A stretch of 64,000 bases of DNA from Virgibacillus_F flavescens (GTDB lineage: Bacteria; Bacillota; Bacilli; Bacillales; Amphibacillaceae), in NCBI RefSeq assembly GCF_050574275.1, contig NZ_CP192260.1, forward strand, positions 1,054,001 to 1,118,000. The letters run 5' to 3'. This document shows positions 16,649 through 24,330 of this stretch, one piece after another; position 1 is the first letter of the stretch, and every line of letters begins with the position of its first letter. Under the pieces are notes generated by a model. The model saw only the letters and a list, made by a program, of their open reading frames with translations. It had not been told where the DNA came from and ran no database searches. Made by a program: the position numbers and the translations under genes.

Positions 16649-17254
16649 ATGAAACGAAAGACAAAAATAGCAACCCGTAATACCTTGTTGATAACGGCTT
16701 CTATTATTGGAATGCTCATGATCATTTCCTTTTTTGCACAAACAGACTATAAAGTGGATGAGAATGTGCTTAGCGACCAAGTAAAAGAGTACCGCCCGCT
16801 TGTGGAAAAATACGCAGAAAAATATGGTGTGGAAGAACATGTGGACATTATGCTTGCCATGATGATGCAGGAATCCGGCGGCCGTGGTAATGATCCTATG
16901 CAGTCTTCTGAAAGCTTTTGTGGAGAAAGGAAATGTATTAAAGACCCGGAAGTTTCTATTAAACAAGGAGTCTATTATTTCTCTGAAACCTTAAAAGCTG
17001 CAAATGGCGATTTGGAGCTCGCAATCCAATCTTATAATTTTGGCCGTGGATTTATTGAATACGCATTGGACAAAAAGGGAAAGTATACACAAGAGGTAGC
17101 AATCAACTTTTCTCAAAAGATGTACCGAAACGATGAAGACAAAGCAAAATACAGATGTCCACGTGAAGGCGCACGTGAAATAAAAGCCTGTTATGGAGAC
17201 ATCTATTATGTAAAAGATATATTAGCAATGCGAGAAAAGTTGAACAAAGAGTAA
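16649..17254 (+). CDS. Lysozyme-like (transglycosylase-fold) membrane-anchored protein
   Basis: A 201-residue protein with an N-terminal signal-anchor helix (about 11-30) and a lysozyme-like domain of the CwlT/YjbJ type: the catalytic Glu lies in MMMQESGGRG (about residue 74), followed by SIKQGVYYFSETL and the AIQSYNFGRGFIEYA signature of the family. It should cleave glycan strands outside the membrane. Two Cys pairs (FCGERKC and the late C residues) may form disulfides. Second gene of a pair with the membrane protein upstream. Confidence 0.82.
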   Translation: MKRKTKIATRNTLLITASIIGMLMIISFFAQTDYKVDENVLSDQVKEYRPLVEKYAEKYGVEEHVDIMLAMMMQESGGRGNDPMQSSESFCGERKCIKDPEVSIKQGVYYFSETLKAANGDLELAIQSYNFGRGFIEYALDKKGKYTQEVAINFSQKMYRNDEDKAKYRCPREGAREIKACYGDIYYVKDILAMREKLNKE

Positions 17255-17325
17255 GACGAGTTACTTCGATTATTTTACAGGAAGATTTATAATTATATAG
17301 AAAGAACAAGGAGGAATTTATACAA

Positions 17326-17721
17326 ATGATACATGAAGTAAGTACTAAAAGTGCACCAGGTGCAATAGGTCCGTACTCACAAGCGGTGCAAGCAGGAGAT
17401 TTTTTATATGTTTCTGGACAAATCGGTATTAACCCTGATTCAGGTGAAGTAGTTGAAGGAATTGAAGCGCAAACAAAACAAGTAATGGATAATTTGAAAT
17501 CAATATTAGCAGAAGCGGATACAAATTTTGCACACGCAGCTAAGTTCACGATCTTTTTAAATGATATGAATAACTTTAATGAAGTAAACGATATATACGG
17601 TGGTTATTTAGAAAAACCATATCCAGCACGTGCGACAGTCGAAGTTAGTCGACTTCCAAAAGACGTACTAGTGGAGATGGATGTCGTTGTTTATACAAGA
17701 AAAGAAAGGGCGTTAGATTGA
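17326..17721 (+). CDS. ridA: RidA family enamine/imine deaminase
   Basis: A 131-residue protein of the YjgF/YER057c/UK114 family. It hydrolyses reactive 2-aminoacrylate-type enamines released by PLP enzymes. The substrate arginine lies in YPARATVE (R102) and the conserved Glu in VLVEMDVV (E117). GPYSQAV at the N-terminus and the length are typical. AAGGAGG precedes the ATG. The alcohol dehydrogenase starts one base after its stop, indicating co-transcription. The many PLP-dependent amino-acid enzymes in the window give it obvious clients. Confidence 0.92.
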   Translation: MIHEVSTKSAPGAIGPYSQAVQAGDFLYVSGQIGINPDSGEVVEGIEAQTKQVMDNLKSILAEADTNFAHAAKFTIFLNDMNNFNEVNDIYGGYLEKPYPARATVEVSRLPKDVLVEMDVVVYTRKERALD

Positions 17722-17722
17722 T

Positions 17723-18889
17723 TTGAATAATTTTACGTATCAAAATCCAACAAAGTTAATATTTGGTAAGGGTCAATTAGATGCCCTTACAGAAGAGGTT
17801 CCTGCATACGGCAAAAAAGTGTTAGTCGTTTATGGTGGAGGAAGTATCAAGCGAAACGGTATTTATGATAATGTTATGAAAAAATTAAACGAAATCGGTG
17901 CAGAAGTACACGAATTATCAGGTGTTGAACCAAATCCACGTGTCACAACTGCACGCAAAGGTATCGAGATTTGTAAAAATGAAGGTATTGAGTTTGTACT
18001 TGCTGTAGGTGGCGGGAGCACAATCGATTGTACGAAAGCGATTGCTGCTGGTGCAAAATCCGAAGCAGACATTTGGGATATCGTTACAAAAAAAGTGGAT
18101 GCAGAAGATGCTCTGCCATTCGGTACTGTATTGACGATAGCTGCTACAGGATCTGAAATGAACCGTGGATCTGTTATTACGAATTGGGAATTAAATGAAA
18201 AGCATGGCTGGGGATCTCCACACACTAGCCCTAAATTTTCTATTTTAGATCCGACACACACCATGTCATTGCCACGGGAACAAACGGTGTACGGTATGGT
18301 TGATATTATGTCGCATGTACTGGAACATTATTTCCATCATACATCGAATACACCTATCCAGGATCGTTTTTGTGAAGGAATATTAAAGACAGTCATCGAA
18401 ACGGCTCCTAAATTACTGGATGAGCCTGATAACTATGAGTATCGTGAAACAATTATGCTAAGTGGAACGCTCGCGCTCAATGATATGCTGAACATGGGCT
18501 ATCAAGGCGACTGGGCAACTCACAATTTAGAGCATGCCGTATCAGCAGTTCATGACATTCCTCACGGTGGTGGACTTGCGATATTATTCCCGAATTGGAT
18601 GACGCATGTTCTGGATGAAGATGTAGATCGATTCAAACAGCTAGCTGTACGAGTATTTGATGTTAATCCAGCGGGCAAGTCAGATCGCGACGTTGCAGAA
18701 GAAGGAATTGCAAACCTACGTGAATTCTGGAATAGCATTGGCGCACCTAACAAACTTGCTGACTATACTATCGATGCAAGCACAATTGATACGATGGCTG
18801 GTAAAACAGTTCAGGTCCGCGAAGAATTCGGTAACTTCAAGAAGTTAAACAAGAAAGACTCGGAGGAAATCTATCAAGCGAGTTTATAA
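17723..18889 (+). CDS. Iron-containing alcohol dehydrogenase (butanol dehydrogenase-like)
   Basis: A 388-residue group III alcohol dehydrogenase like Bacillus YugJ/YugK. The NAD(P)-binding GGGS motif (AVGGGSTID, about 94-102) is followed by the metal-site residues Asp and His in YGMVDIMSHVLEHYF and in ATHNLEHAVSAVHDIPHGGG. It should reduce or oxidise short aldehydes/alcohols. The start is TTG one base after the ridA stop, with AAAGGG inside ridA as the ribosome-binding site, so translation is probably coupled. Confidence 0.88.
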   Translation: MNNFTYQNPTKLIFGKGQLDALTEEVPAYGKKVLVVYGGGSIKRNGIYDNVMKKLNEIGAEVHELSGVEPNPRVTTARKGIEICKNEGIEFVLAVGGGSTIDCTKAIAAGAKSEADIWDIVTKKVDAEDALPFGTVLTIAATGSEMNRGSVITNWELNEKHGWGSPHTSPKFSILDPTHTMSLPREQTVYGMVDIMSHVLEHYFHHTSNTPIQDRFCEGILKTVIETAPKLLDEPDNYEYRETIMLSGTLALNDMLNMGYQGDWATHNLEHAVSAVHDIPHGGGLAILFPNWMTHVLDEDVDRFKQLAVRVFDVNPAGKSDRDVAEEGIANLREFWNSIGAPNKLADYTIDASTIDTMAGKTVQVREEFGNFKKLNKKDSEEIYQASL

Positions 18890-18906
18890 TAGAAAGAACG
18901 CAACTA

Positions 18907-18949
18907 AAAAGAACTAGCTGTTAACCATACACAGCTAGTTCTTTTCTTA
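18907..18949. terminator. Bidirectional terminator between convergent genes
   Basis: Perfect 15-bp arms AAAAGAACTAGCTGT/ACAGCTAGTTCTTTT, 9-base loop, A-run before and T-run after. The right arm includes the last codons of the convergent DUF1450 gene. Confidence 0.85.
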
Positions 18950-19172
18950 ATGCTTCTCTTATTTTATCTAAACATGCTTCAGGTGTATTGCCGGAAATCC
19001 GCTTTCCGTTAACTAATGCATACGGTTTTAAGGCGCACAACCCGCAGAATGATAGGCATTCATTCATCATTACGGAAACTTCAGGAAATTCTTCCTCAAT
19101 AATCTCTTCTATATCAATAGTAGTGATGGCATTTCCGTCGCAAACATCGACTATGACAATACCCATACCCAT
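18921..19172 (-). CDS. DUF1450 family protein (YuzB-like)
   Basis: An 83-residue protein with the DUF1450 signature CLSFCGLCALKPYALVNG in the middle and TPEACLDKI near the end. The C-x3-C-x2-C pattern and an earlier Cys (DVCDG) resemble thioredoxin-like iron-sulfur or metal sites; function is not established. In-frame starts exist at 19181 (GTG), 19172 and 19166 (ATG); I choose 19172 because AAAGTGAT lies just before it. The stop lies in the shared terminator. Confidence 0.78.
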   Translation of the reverse strand: MGMGIVIVDVCDGNAITTIDIEEIIEEEFPEVSVMMNECLSFCGLCALKPYALVNGKRISGNTPEACLDKIREALRKELAVYG

Positions 19173-19261
19173 TACTATCACTTTCTTTCTTTAAGGTTAC
19201 TTAAAATATTACTCTGTCAGTTGTAGCATACCCAAACATTGAATTCAATAATTATGCAGTG

Positions 19262-19345
19262 TTCGATAATAACAATCGGCAATAAGCGATCGACAACCAG
19301 GCTCAACTGATCGACTCAACAACCTAGTGCAAGCCATCAATATAC
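19262..19345. repeat. Weak degenerate short-period repeat
   Basis: Phrases CGATAATAACAATCGGCAATA, CGATCGACAACCAGGCTCAAC and GATCGACTCAACAACCTAGTG follow one another at about 22-25-base steps behind the MFS gene end. This is the least regular of the intergenic arrays in the window. Confidence 0.3.
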
Positions 19346-19354
19346 GAACATTCA

Positions 19355-20599
19355 CTAATTCCGATTTACAGAAAAAGCATGCTGGTATTTCCCTTCGTAT
19401 TCGTGTTGGAACCATGTAACAAGCATAATAATTCCACTCAGTATAAGCAATCCACTTGTTACAAAGAAGACCGCTGAGAAGCCAAAGAAGCCTGCCAGCA
19501 TCCCACCAAGTGCTGGTCCGATAACATTTCCCAGGAACCTTAAGCTAGTGTTATATCCGAGAACTTCCCCCTGCATCGAGAGTGGTGCAGCTTGTCGAAT
19601 ATACGCGATTCGTACGGGTATGATGCCACCAATCGATATTCCCAGTAAAAATCGTAATATGATTAACTGCCAAATGCTGGTGACGAACGCGCCAGGGAAA
19701 TAAACAATACCAGCCATGAATAGTAAAATAATCATTATCTTTACATATCCAATCCGATCACCAATCTTCCCCCATTGTTTCGCCATCATCAGATTACCGA
19801 CTCCCGCTGCCGAGAAAGCCATTCCTGAGAATAAAGCAATGCTAGTTGGGCCATGTATATCTGCCACATATAATGATAATATTGGTTGTATACTGAAATG
19901 AGCAATTTGAACAAGCATGGAAATTAGCATGACGATCAATAAAACGGGTTGCCTGACTATATGCAATAATACTTGTTTGCTGGAATAATTTTTATGTTTT
20001 TCATCATCTGAAAACCGGACACGCAATTCTTTAATTCCAAAAAAGACAATCAGAGCTGACAGGAATAATGTAATTGAAGTCCACTTGAACGTAGTGGAAT
20101 ATCCAAATATGTCAGCTAATGCACCACCGAGTAATGGCCCTGCAAGTGCCCCTGTAATACTTCCGGTTTGTAGTGTGCCCAGTACATTTCCAGCAACTTT
20201 TTTTGGGGTTTGTGTTGCGATAAAGGCTTGGGACGTGGGGATAAATCCCGTAAATACGCCCATGAACAGTCTTAATAAAAAAAGCTCCATGACGGAGTTG
20301 GCAAAACCCATTAATAATACGGATAAACCAAGTCCTAACCCAGAAATGATCAGAATTTTTTTCCTTCCATACTTATCGCCAATTCTTCCCCAAATAGGCG
20401 AGAAGATAAAAGCTGTCACAAACGTAATACCGAAGATCCAGCCTGACCAGCTTTGAACATACGAATCGGAAAAGTTGCCAAACGTATCAATATATAATGA
20501 TATAAATGGTAGTATCATAGTCATGCTGCCCGCAATAAAAAAGTTTGCGAACCACATAATAATTAAGTTTCTTTTAATAATAGGATTTTGATCTGTGAT
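19355..20599 (-). CDS. MFS transporter, multidrug-efflux type
   Basis: A roughly 415-residue 12-helix facilitator with motif A in both halves (GRIGDKYGRKKIL and GKIGDRIGYVKIM) and a helix-5 GPLLGG motif C, typical of DHA1 drug exporters such as YttB/MdtG; substrate unknown. The start is uncertain. The frame stays open to an ATG at 20731, but that lies without a ribosome-binding site inside the region of the divergent gene. The conserved N-terminus (NPIIKRNLIIMWFANFF) begins near 20590, and AAAGAAGGGA stands 6 bases before an ATC at 20599, which I use. ATC would be a rare start; a lost start codon is another reading. Confidence 0.75.
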   Translation of the reverse strand: MTDQNPIIKRNLIIMWFANFFIAGSMTMILPFISLYIDTFGNFSDSYVQSWSGWIFGITFVTAFIFSPIWGRIGDKYGRKKILIISGLGLGLSVLLMGFANSVMELFLLRLFMGVFTGFIPTSQAFIATQTPKKVAGNVLGTLQTGSITGALAGPLLGGALADIFGYSTTFKWTSITLFLSALIVFFGIKELRVRFSDDEKHKNYSSKQVLLHIVRQPVLLIVMLISMLVQIAHFSIQPILSLYVADIHGPTSIALFSGMAFSAAGVGNLMMAKQWGKIGDRIGYVKIMIILLFMAGIVYFPGAFVTSIWQLIILRFLLGISIGGIIPVRIAYIRQAAPLSMQGEVLGYNTSLRFLGNVIGPALGGMLAGFFGFSAVFFVTSGLLILSGIIMLVTWFQHEYEGKYQHAFSVNRN

Positions 20600-20682
20600 G
20601 ACAAATCCCTTCTTTCTAGCAAATTTATTTCGGTACCCTAAATATATAGAATCACGAAATGAAATTAAAGCTATATGCTCAA

Positions 20683-20710
20683 TTGTTAAAAAGGATGATT
20701 GTGGTAAAAT
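20683..20710 (+). promoter_or_regulatory. Candidate sigma-A promoter of the DUF1002 gene
   Basis: TTGTTA (20683-20688) and TAAAAT (20705-20710) are spaced by 16 bases and lie just before AAGGAGTGAG of the next gene. Confidence 0.5.
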
Positions 20711-20733
20711 AATTGCATAAGGAGTGAGCATGT

Positions 20734-21639
20734 ATGAAGAAAACGATAAAAATATCTATGATGATGGTACTAATTTTCACGTTTTTAATAGGAATAGTAA
20801 CGCCAACTCTTGCCTCAACAAGTATTAACGAAAAGCTGGGTGTCCCGATTCTGGTGCTTGGGGCAAACTTATCTGATGCTCAGAAAGAAGAAGTACGTAA
20901 ACAATTAAACGTAAAAGACGACGATACTGTAGAAGAGTACACCATAACTGGTGAGGATGCCGCGACATATATTAATGGCAATCCAGATGCACGAATGTTT
21001 TCCTCGGCAAAAATTGTACGGGAAGAAGAGGGTGCTGGATTAACGATTAATATCGAGACACCAAAAAAAATCACCGAAGTTACAAGTGAAATGTACGCAA
21101 ACGCTTTGCTAACTGCAGGAGTGGAGAATGCTACGGTTGATGTTGCTTCCCCAGTCAAAGTAAGTGGACATTCTGCGCTTACAGGTATTTACAAAGCCTA
21201 TGATGTACAAGGTGTTGAATTAGACCAGGAACGAATGGAGGTTGCGAACGAAGAACTTAGTGTTGCAACCGACCTTGCAAAAAAAGATGGATTGAGTCAG
21301 GAAAAGGTCAGCGAACTTTTAACCGAAATTAAAAAGGATATTGCAGAACAAAATCCGGCAACAAAAGAAGAAGTACAAAAAATTGTAGAAGATCAGCTTG
21401 CTAATCTAAACATTTCATTAAGTGAAGCGGACCGTCAAATGCTTATCGATCTGTTTAACAAGATGCGTGATTTAAATATTAATTTTGATCAAGTGAAAAA
21501 TCAGCTGGACGATTTAACAAATACAATTAAAGATAAAGTCGATGAACTAGGATTGGATGAAGGATTCTGGAAGAAAGTAGCAAACTTTTTCACTGGATTT
21601 TTCCAGGCACTAGCTGACTTCTTTAAAGGACTGTTTTAA
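20734..21639 (+). CDS. Secreted DUF1002 family protein
   Basis: A 301-residue protein with a clear signal peptide (MKKTIKISMMM..., cleavage after TLAS near residue 28). The body matches DUF1002: an N-terminal region with LGANLSDAQKEEVRKQL and a YANALLTAGVENATVDVASP motif, then GHSALTGIYKAYD, followed by a long helical, charged C-terminal part (about 175-300) ending in a hydrophobic FFTGFFQALADFFKGLF tail that may associate with membrane. Function is unknown in the family. AAGGAGTGAG gives a strong start. It is divergent from the MFS gene. Confidence 0.82.
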   Translation: MKKTIKISMMMVLIFTFLIGIVTPTLASTSINEKLGVPILVLGANLSDAQKEEVRKQLNVKDDDTVEEYTITGEDAATYINGNPDARMFSSAKIVREEEGAGLTINIETPKKITEVTSEMYANALLTAGVENATVDVASPVKVSGHSALTGIYKAYDVQGVELDQERMEVANEELSVATDLAKKDGLSQEKVSELLTEIKKDIAEQNPATKEEVQKIVEDQLANLNISLSEADRQMLIDLFNKMRDLNINFDQVKNQLDDLTNTIKDKVDELGLDEGFWKKVANFFTGFFQALADFFKGLF

Positions 21640-21748
21640 TTAATAGCCGCAGACTAAAATAAAAAGGTGCTCCTTAAATGAAATAGCTAAACCCGTGTTC
21701 ACTGTTTCACTAAGCGAAGTAGCTGCCTTCCAGAATCATTCCGAAGGA

Positions 21749-21961
21749 AACTGAAAAAGTAACATGAAGTACAAAATAAGAGGATCTGCGATCGCATTTT
21801 CGAATATACTCCGCTTTCCGCGGGCGAGTGGTGAGCCTCCTCGTGCTGTCGCGCTCCGGGGTCTCACCGATCTCTTACTTCCCACAGGAGTCTCCGTATA
21901 TTCGAAGATGCTAAGTTAAAGTGAAATAATAATTTTTTAAAAATCTACCACTTTTTCAGTA
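21749..21961. repeat. Palindromic intergenic element, copy B
   Basis: Ends AACTGAAAAAGT/ACTTTTTCAGT, arms TTTTCGAATATAC/GTATATTCGAAGATGC, core of the second type (GAGTGGTGAGCCTCCTCGTG ... CGCTCCGGGGTCTCACCG), almost the same as copy D. Its left flank (CCTTCCAGAATCATTCCGAAGG) also occurs, inverted, beside copy E at about 55.59 kb. The rest of the 21640-22157 spacer holds only the hairpin at 22110. Confidence 0.75.
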
Positions 21962-22109
21962 ATCAAAGACAGTGCAAAAATTGTAAGTTACTTCGCTGTT
22001 TCCATCAAATACGACATATATTAAGCGATACAAGTACTATACTTTATTGCATGCATCATGATTATCTATCTGCGAAAGTTGAGTTAATAAGAAAGTAATT
22101 AATAAAAAA

Positions 22110-22134
22110 ATAGAGTCCCAATCAGGGGCTCTAT
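22110..22134 (-). terminator. Hairpin before the MFS gene; terminator-shaped on the minus strand
   Basis: ATAGAGTCCC/GGGGCTCTAT arms (one G-U on one strand) with a 5-base loop. On the minus strand seven T residues follow, as in an intrinsic terminator; on the plus strand it is a leader hairpin ending 11 bases before the ribosome-binding site GGGAGGTG. Confidence 0.5.
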
Positions 22135-22157
22135 CTTCAAGTATGGGAGGTGTAAAC

Positions 22158-23693
22158 ATGGATAAACAAAATACCGGTTCACAAAAATGGGCGATCACCC
22201 TTTTCACCATAGGTGTGTTTATGGCAGGACTTGATAACGGGATTATCAGTACCGCGCTCACAACCATCAACGATTCGTTTGGTGTTTCGCCCGCTTGGGG
22301 TGCATGGAGTATCACCCTCTATACATTAGGAATTGCTGTAAGTGTTCCAATTGTTGGAAAGCTGTCTGACAGATATGGGAGAAAACGTCTTTTTATAATA
22401 GAAGTAACCTTATTTGCAATTGGATCTTTGTTAGTAGCTTTAAGCGCTTCGTTTACATTTCTATTAATCGCCCGCCTCATTCAGGCTATCGGTGGTGGAG
22501 GTATATTTATTATAGGAAGCTCCCACATACTTTCGACGCTGCCTAAAGAGAAACAGGGGCGCGCACTTGGACTTTTAGGCGGAATGCACGGAATTGCAGC
22601 AGTTATAGGGCCGAATCTTGGTGCAGTAATCCTAGATATAACCGGTTCATGGCACTGGTTATTTTTAATTAATCTTCCAATTGCTGTTTTTCTTTTAATC
22701 GGTGGAATAACTAAAATTGAAGAATCGTATCCAGGAGAATCAAAAGCATTGGACTTTGTCGGCAGTATAGTATTGGCAGGGGCAATTCTTTCGCTTATGT
22801 ATGGAATTACAAGACTGGATAATCTCTCAAGTTCCCTGCAAGTTGATGTATTACTGTTTGTCTTTCTAGGAATTGTACTATTTATTGTATTGTTATTATA
22901 CGAGCGAAACCTGGAAAAAAATGGCGGAGATCCAATTCTGGCGTATTCATTGATAAAAACAAAACTATTCCAGCGCACACTTTTACTTGGGTTTTTATCA
23001 GGTGGTTTTCTTGCGGGAATTATTTTTATTCCTGCATATGTACAGCAAGTATTACAAGTACCAGTTGAAAACGCTGGATACTGGTTAACTCCGCTCGCAC
23101 TTGCATCAGGAGTTGGAGCCGGTTTAGGCGGCTACTTAACAGATAAGTGCGGCGCGGCCCAAACAATTGTTATCTCCGGTTTAATTGGAGTGGCAGGATT
23201 TTTTATGTTCCCATTATGGGTTACAGGTGTGTGGACGTTTAGCGTAGCTAGTGTGCTAGCCGGAATTGGTATGGGGATTCTGCTCGGTGCACCATTAAAC
23301 GTGCTGGTCGGTGAGAGTTCGAAAAGTGGAGAACAGGGGTCTGCTCTTGGAACGCTAGCGTTAATCCGTCAAATTGGCTTAACCTTATTTCCAACTATCT
23401 ATGCAGGATACATAACTAGAAGTCTTACAACTATCGAACCGGGAGTCTCGCGTGCGATCGGAGATAATGTTATTGATTTAGGTCCAGAAAGTGAATTAAA
23501 CTACGGAGATATTAAAGAAAAAGTTGGTCAAGTTCCAGATAGCACCACGCAAGAAAAGCTGGAAACAATCATTACATCCATTATGGACAAAGGATTTAAT
23601 CTCATGTTCATAACTACAGGCATTCTTGCAATAGTAGTGGTGCTTATTGGCTGGCACATTAAATATAATAGTAAATACCGAGAATCAGAATAA
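22158..23693 (+). CDS. MFS transporter, 14-helix DHA2 (EmrB/QacA) type
   Basis: A 511-residue multidrug-type exporter. It has the DHA2 opening (FMAGLDNGIISTALTTI with an acidic residue in helix 1), motif A GKLSDRYGRKRLF and motif C HGIAAVIGPNLGAVI. Length and 14 predicted helices fit the family; drug or dye export is inferred, substrate unknown. GGGAGGTG 5 bases upstream supports the ATG at 22158 over one at 22143. Its 3' end overlaps the convergent DUF3899 gene by 35 bases with no terminator between them. Confidence 0.85.
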   Translation: MDKQNTGSQKWAITLFTIGVFMAGLDNGIISTALTTINDSFGVSPAWGAWSITLYTLGIAVSVPIVGKLSDRYGRKRLFIIEVTLFAIGSLLVALSASFTFLLIARLIQAIGGGGIFIIGSSHILSTLPKEKQGRALGLLGGMHGIAAVIGPNLGAVILDITGSWHWLFLINLPIAVFLLIGGITKIEESYPGESKALDFVGSIVLAGAILSLMYGITRLDNLSSSLQVDVLLFVFLGIVLFIVLLLYERNLEKNGGDPILAYSLIKTKLFQRTLLLGFLSGGFLAGIIFIPAYVQQVLQVPVENAGYWLTPLALASGVGAGLGGYLTDKCGAAQTIVISGLIGVAGFFMFPLWVTGVWTFSVASVLAGIGMGILLGAPLNVLVGESSKSGEQGSALGTLALIRQIGLTLFPTIYAGYITRSLTTIEPGVSRAIGDNVIDLGPESELNYGDIKEKVGQVPDSTTQEKLETIITSIMDKGFNLMFITTGILAIVVVLIGWHIKYNSKYRESE

Positions 23694-24030
23694 TAATCCC
23701 AACTAAAGCTGAGGTTTGAAATAATATAAAACGATAAAACGAAATACTGATCCGATCAGAAGGTTTAGGTGAATCACCCAGTTCCAACAGATAATCGCCT
23801 TCTTTGAACATAATGGAACGAAACCTTCGAAAACTCCAGGAGATACCATCAAAGAATCTTCCCTTAATGATGAATAAAAACAACATTAATATGACATAAA
23901 CCATAGTTAGATAAAAGATGGAGTTAATAAAGTGCTTAAAGTTGTAGGTGGAAGCTGACACCAGAAATATGATCGTACTCGTAAAGATATTTATTAGAAG
24001 AAATACCCATTTATTTTTCATATGAACCAT
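23659..24030 (-). CDS. DUF3899 family membrane protein
   Basis: A 123-residue protein with three transmembrane helices: two near the N-terminus (about 9-28 and 38-57) and one at the end (about 100-122). Between them is a cytoplasmic loop with RFFDGISWSFRRF, which is the DUF3899 hallmark. Function is unknown in the family. AAGGGTG stands 7-8 bases before the ATG at 24030; an ATG three codons later is possible. Its last 35 bases overlap the convergent MFS gene. Confidence 0.75.
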   Translation of the reverse strand: MVHMKNKWVFLLINIFTSTIIFLVSASTYNFKHFINSIFYLTMVYVILMLFLFIIKGRFFDGISWSFRRFRSIMFKEGDYLLELGDSPKPSDRISISFYRFILFQTSALVGIIILILGIYYYI

Positions 24031-24201
24031 ACGTGTACACCCTTCTATTTAATAATATATTTTATTATAGCAGAGAACGTACAATTATTATATTAGATAA
24101 CAAATACAAGATTATGTTAAAGGTATTTTGGACTTAATAATGTAATATTTAAGTAAATTTATGTAGGTATATAGACCTATTTTTTGTAATTAGAATGTTA
24201 T

Positions 24202-24224
24202 TATAATAGAGTTTTTAAAAAATT
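24202..24224 (+). promoter_or_regulatory. oppA promoter region with CodY-like box
   Basis: A TATAAT (24202-24207) is followed directly by AGTTTTTAAAAAATT (24210-24224), which differs from the CodY consensus AATTTTCWGAAAATT at three positions. A second TATAAT is at 24261-24266. The spacer 24031-24330 is very A/T-rich, so chance matches are a real risk. A poor -35 region is seen. CodY control of peptide uptake is common in Bacillaceae. Confidence 0.4.
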
Positions 24225-24330
24225 ATTAAAAAAAGTAATGCAAAATAGTTTGAAAAATTGTATAATGCTAAGTGTAGATAAAAATTCTACAAAATTAGTT
24301 AGAAAAACAAAAAGGGGAGGTCAACATACC

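Noticed and set aside
18990..19190. Plus-strand 68-codon frame opposite the DUF1450 gene
   Set aside because: It is the complement of a gene with a recognisable family signature and has no ribosome-binding site.
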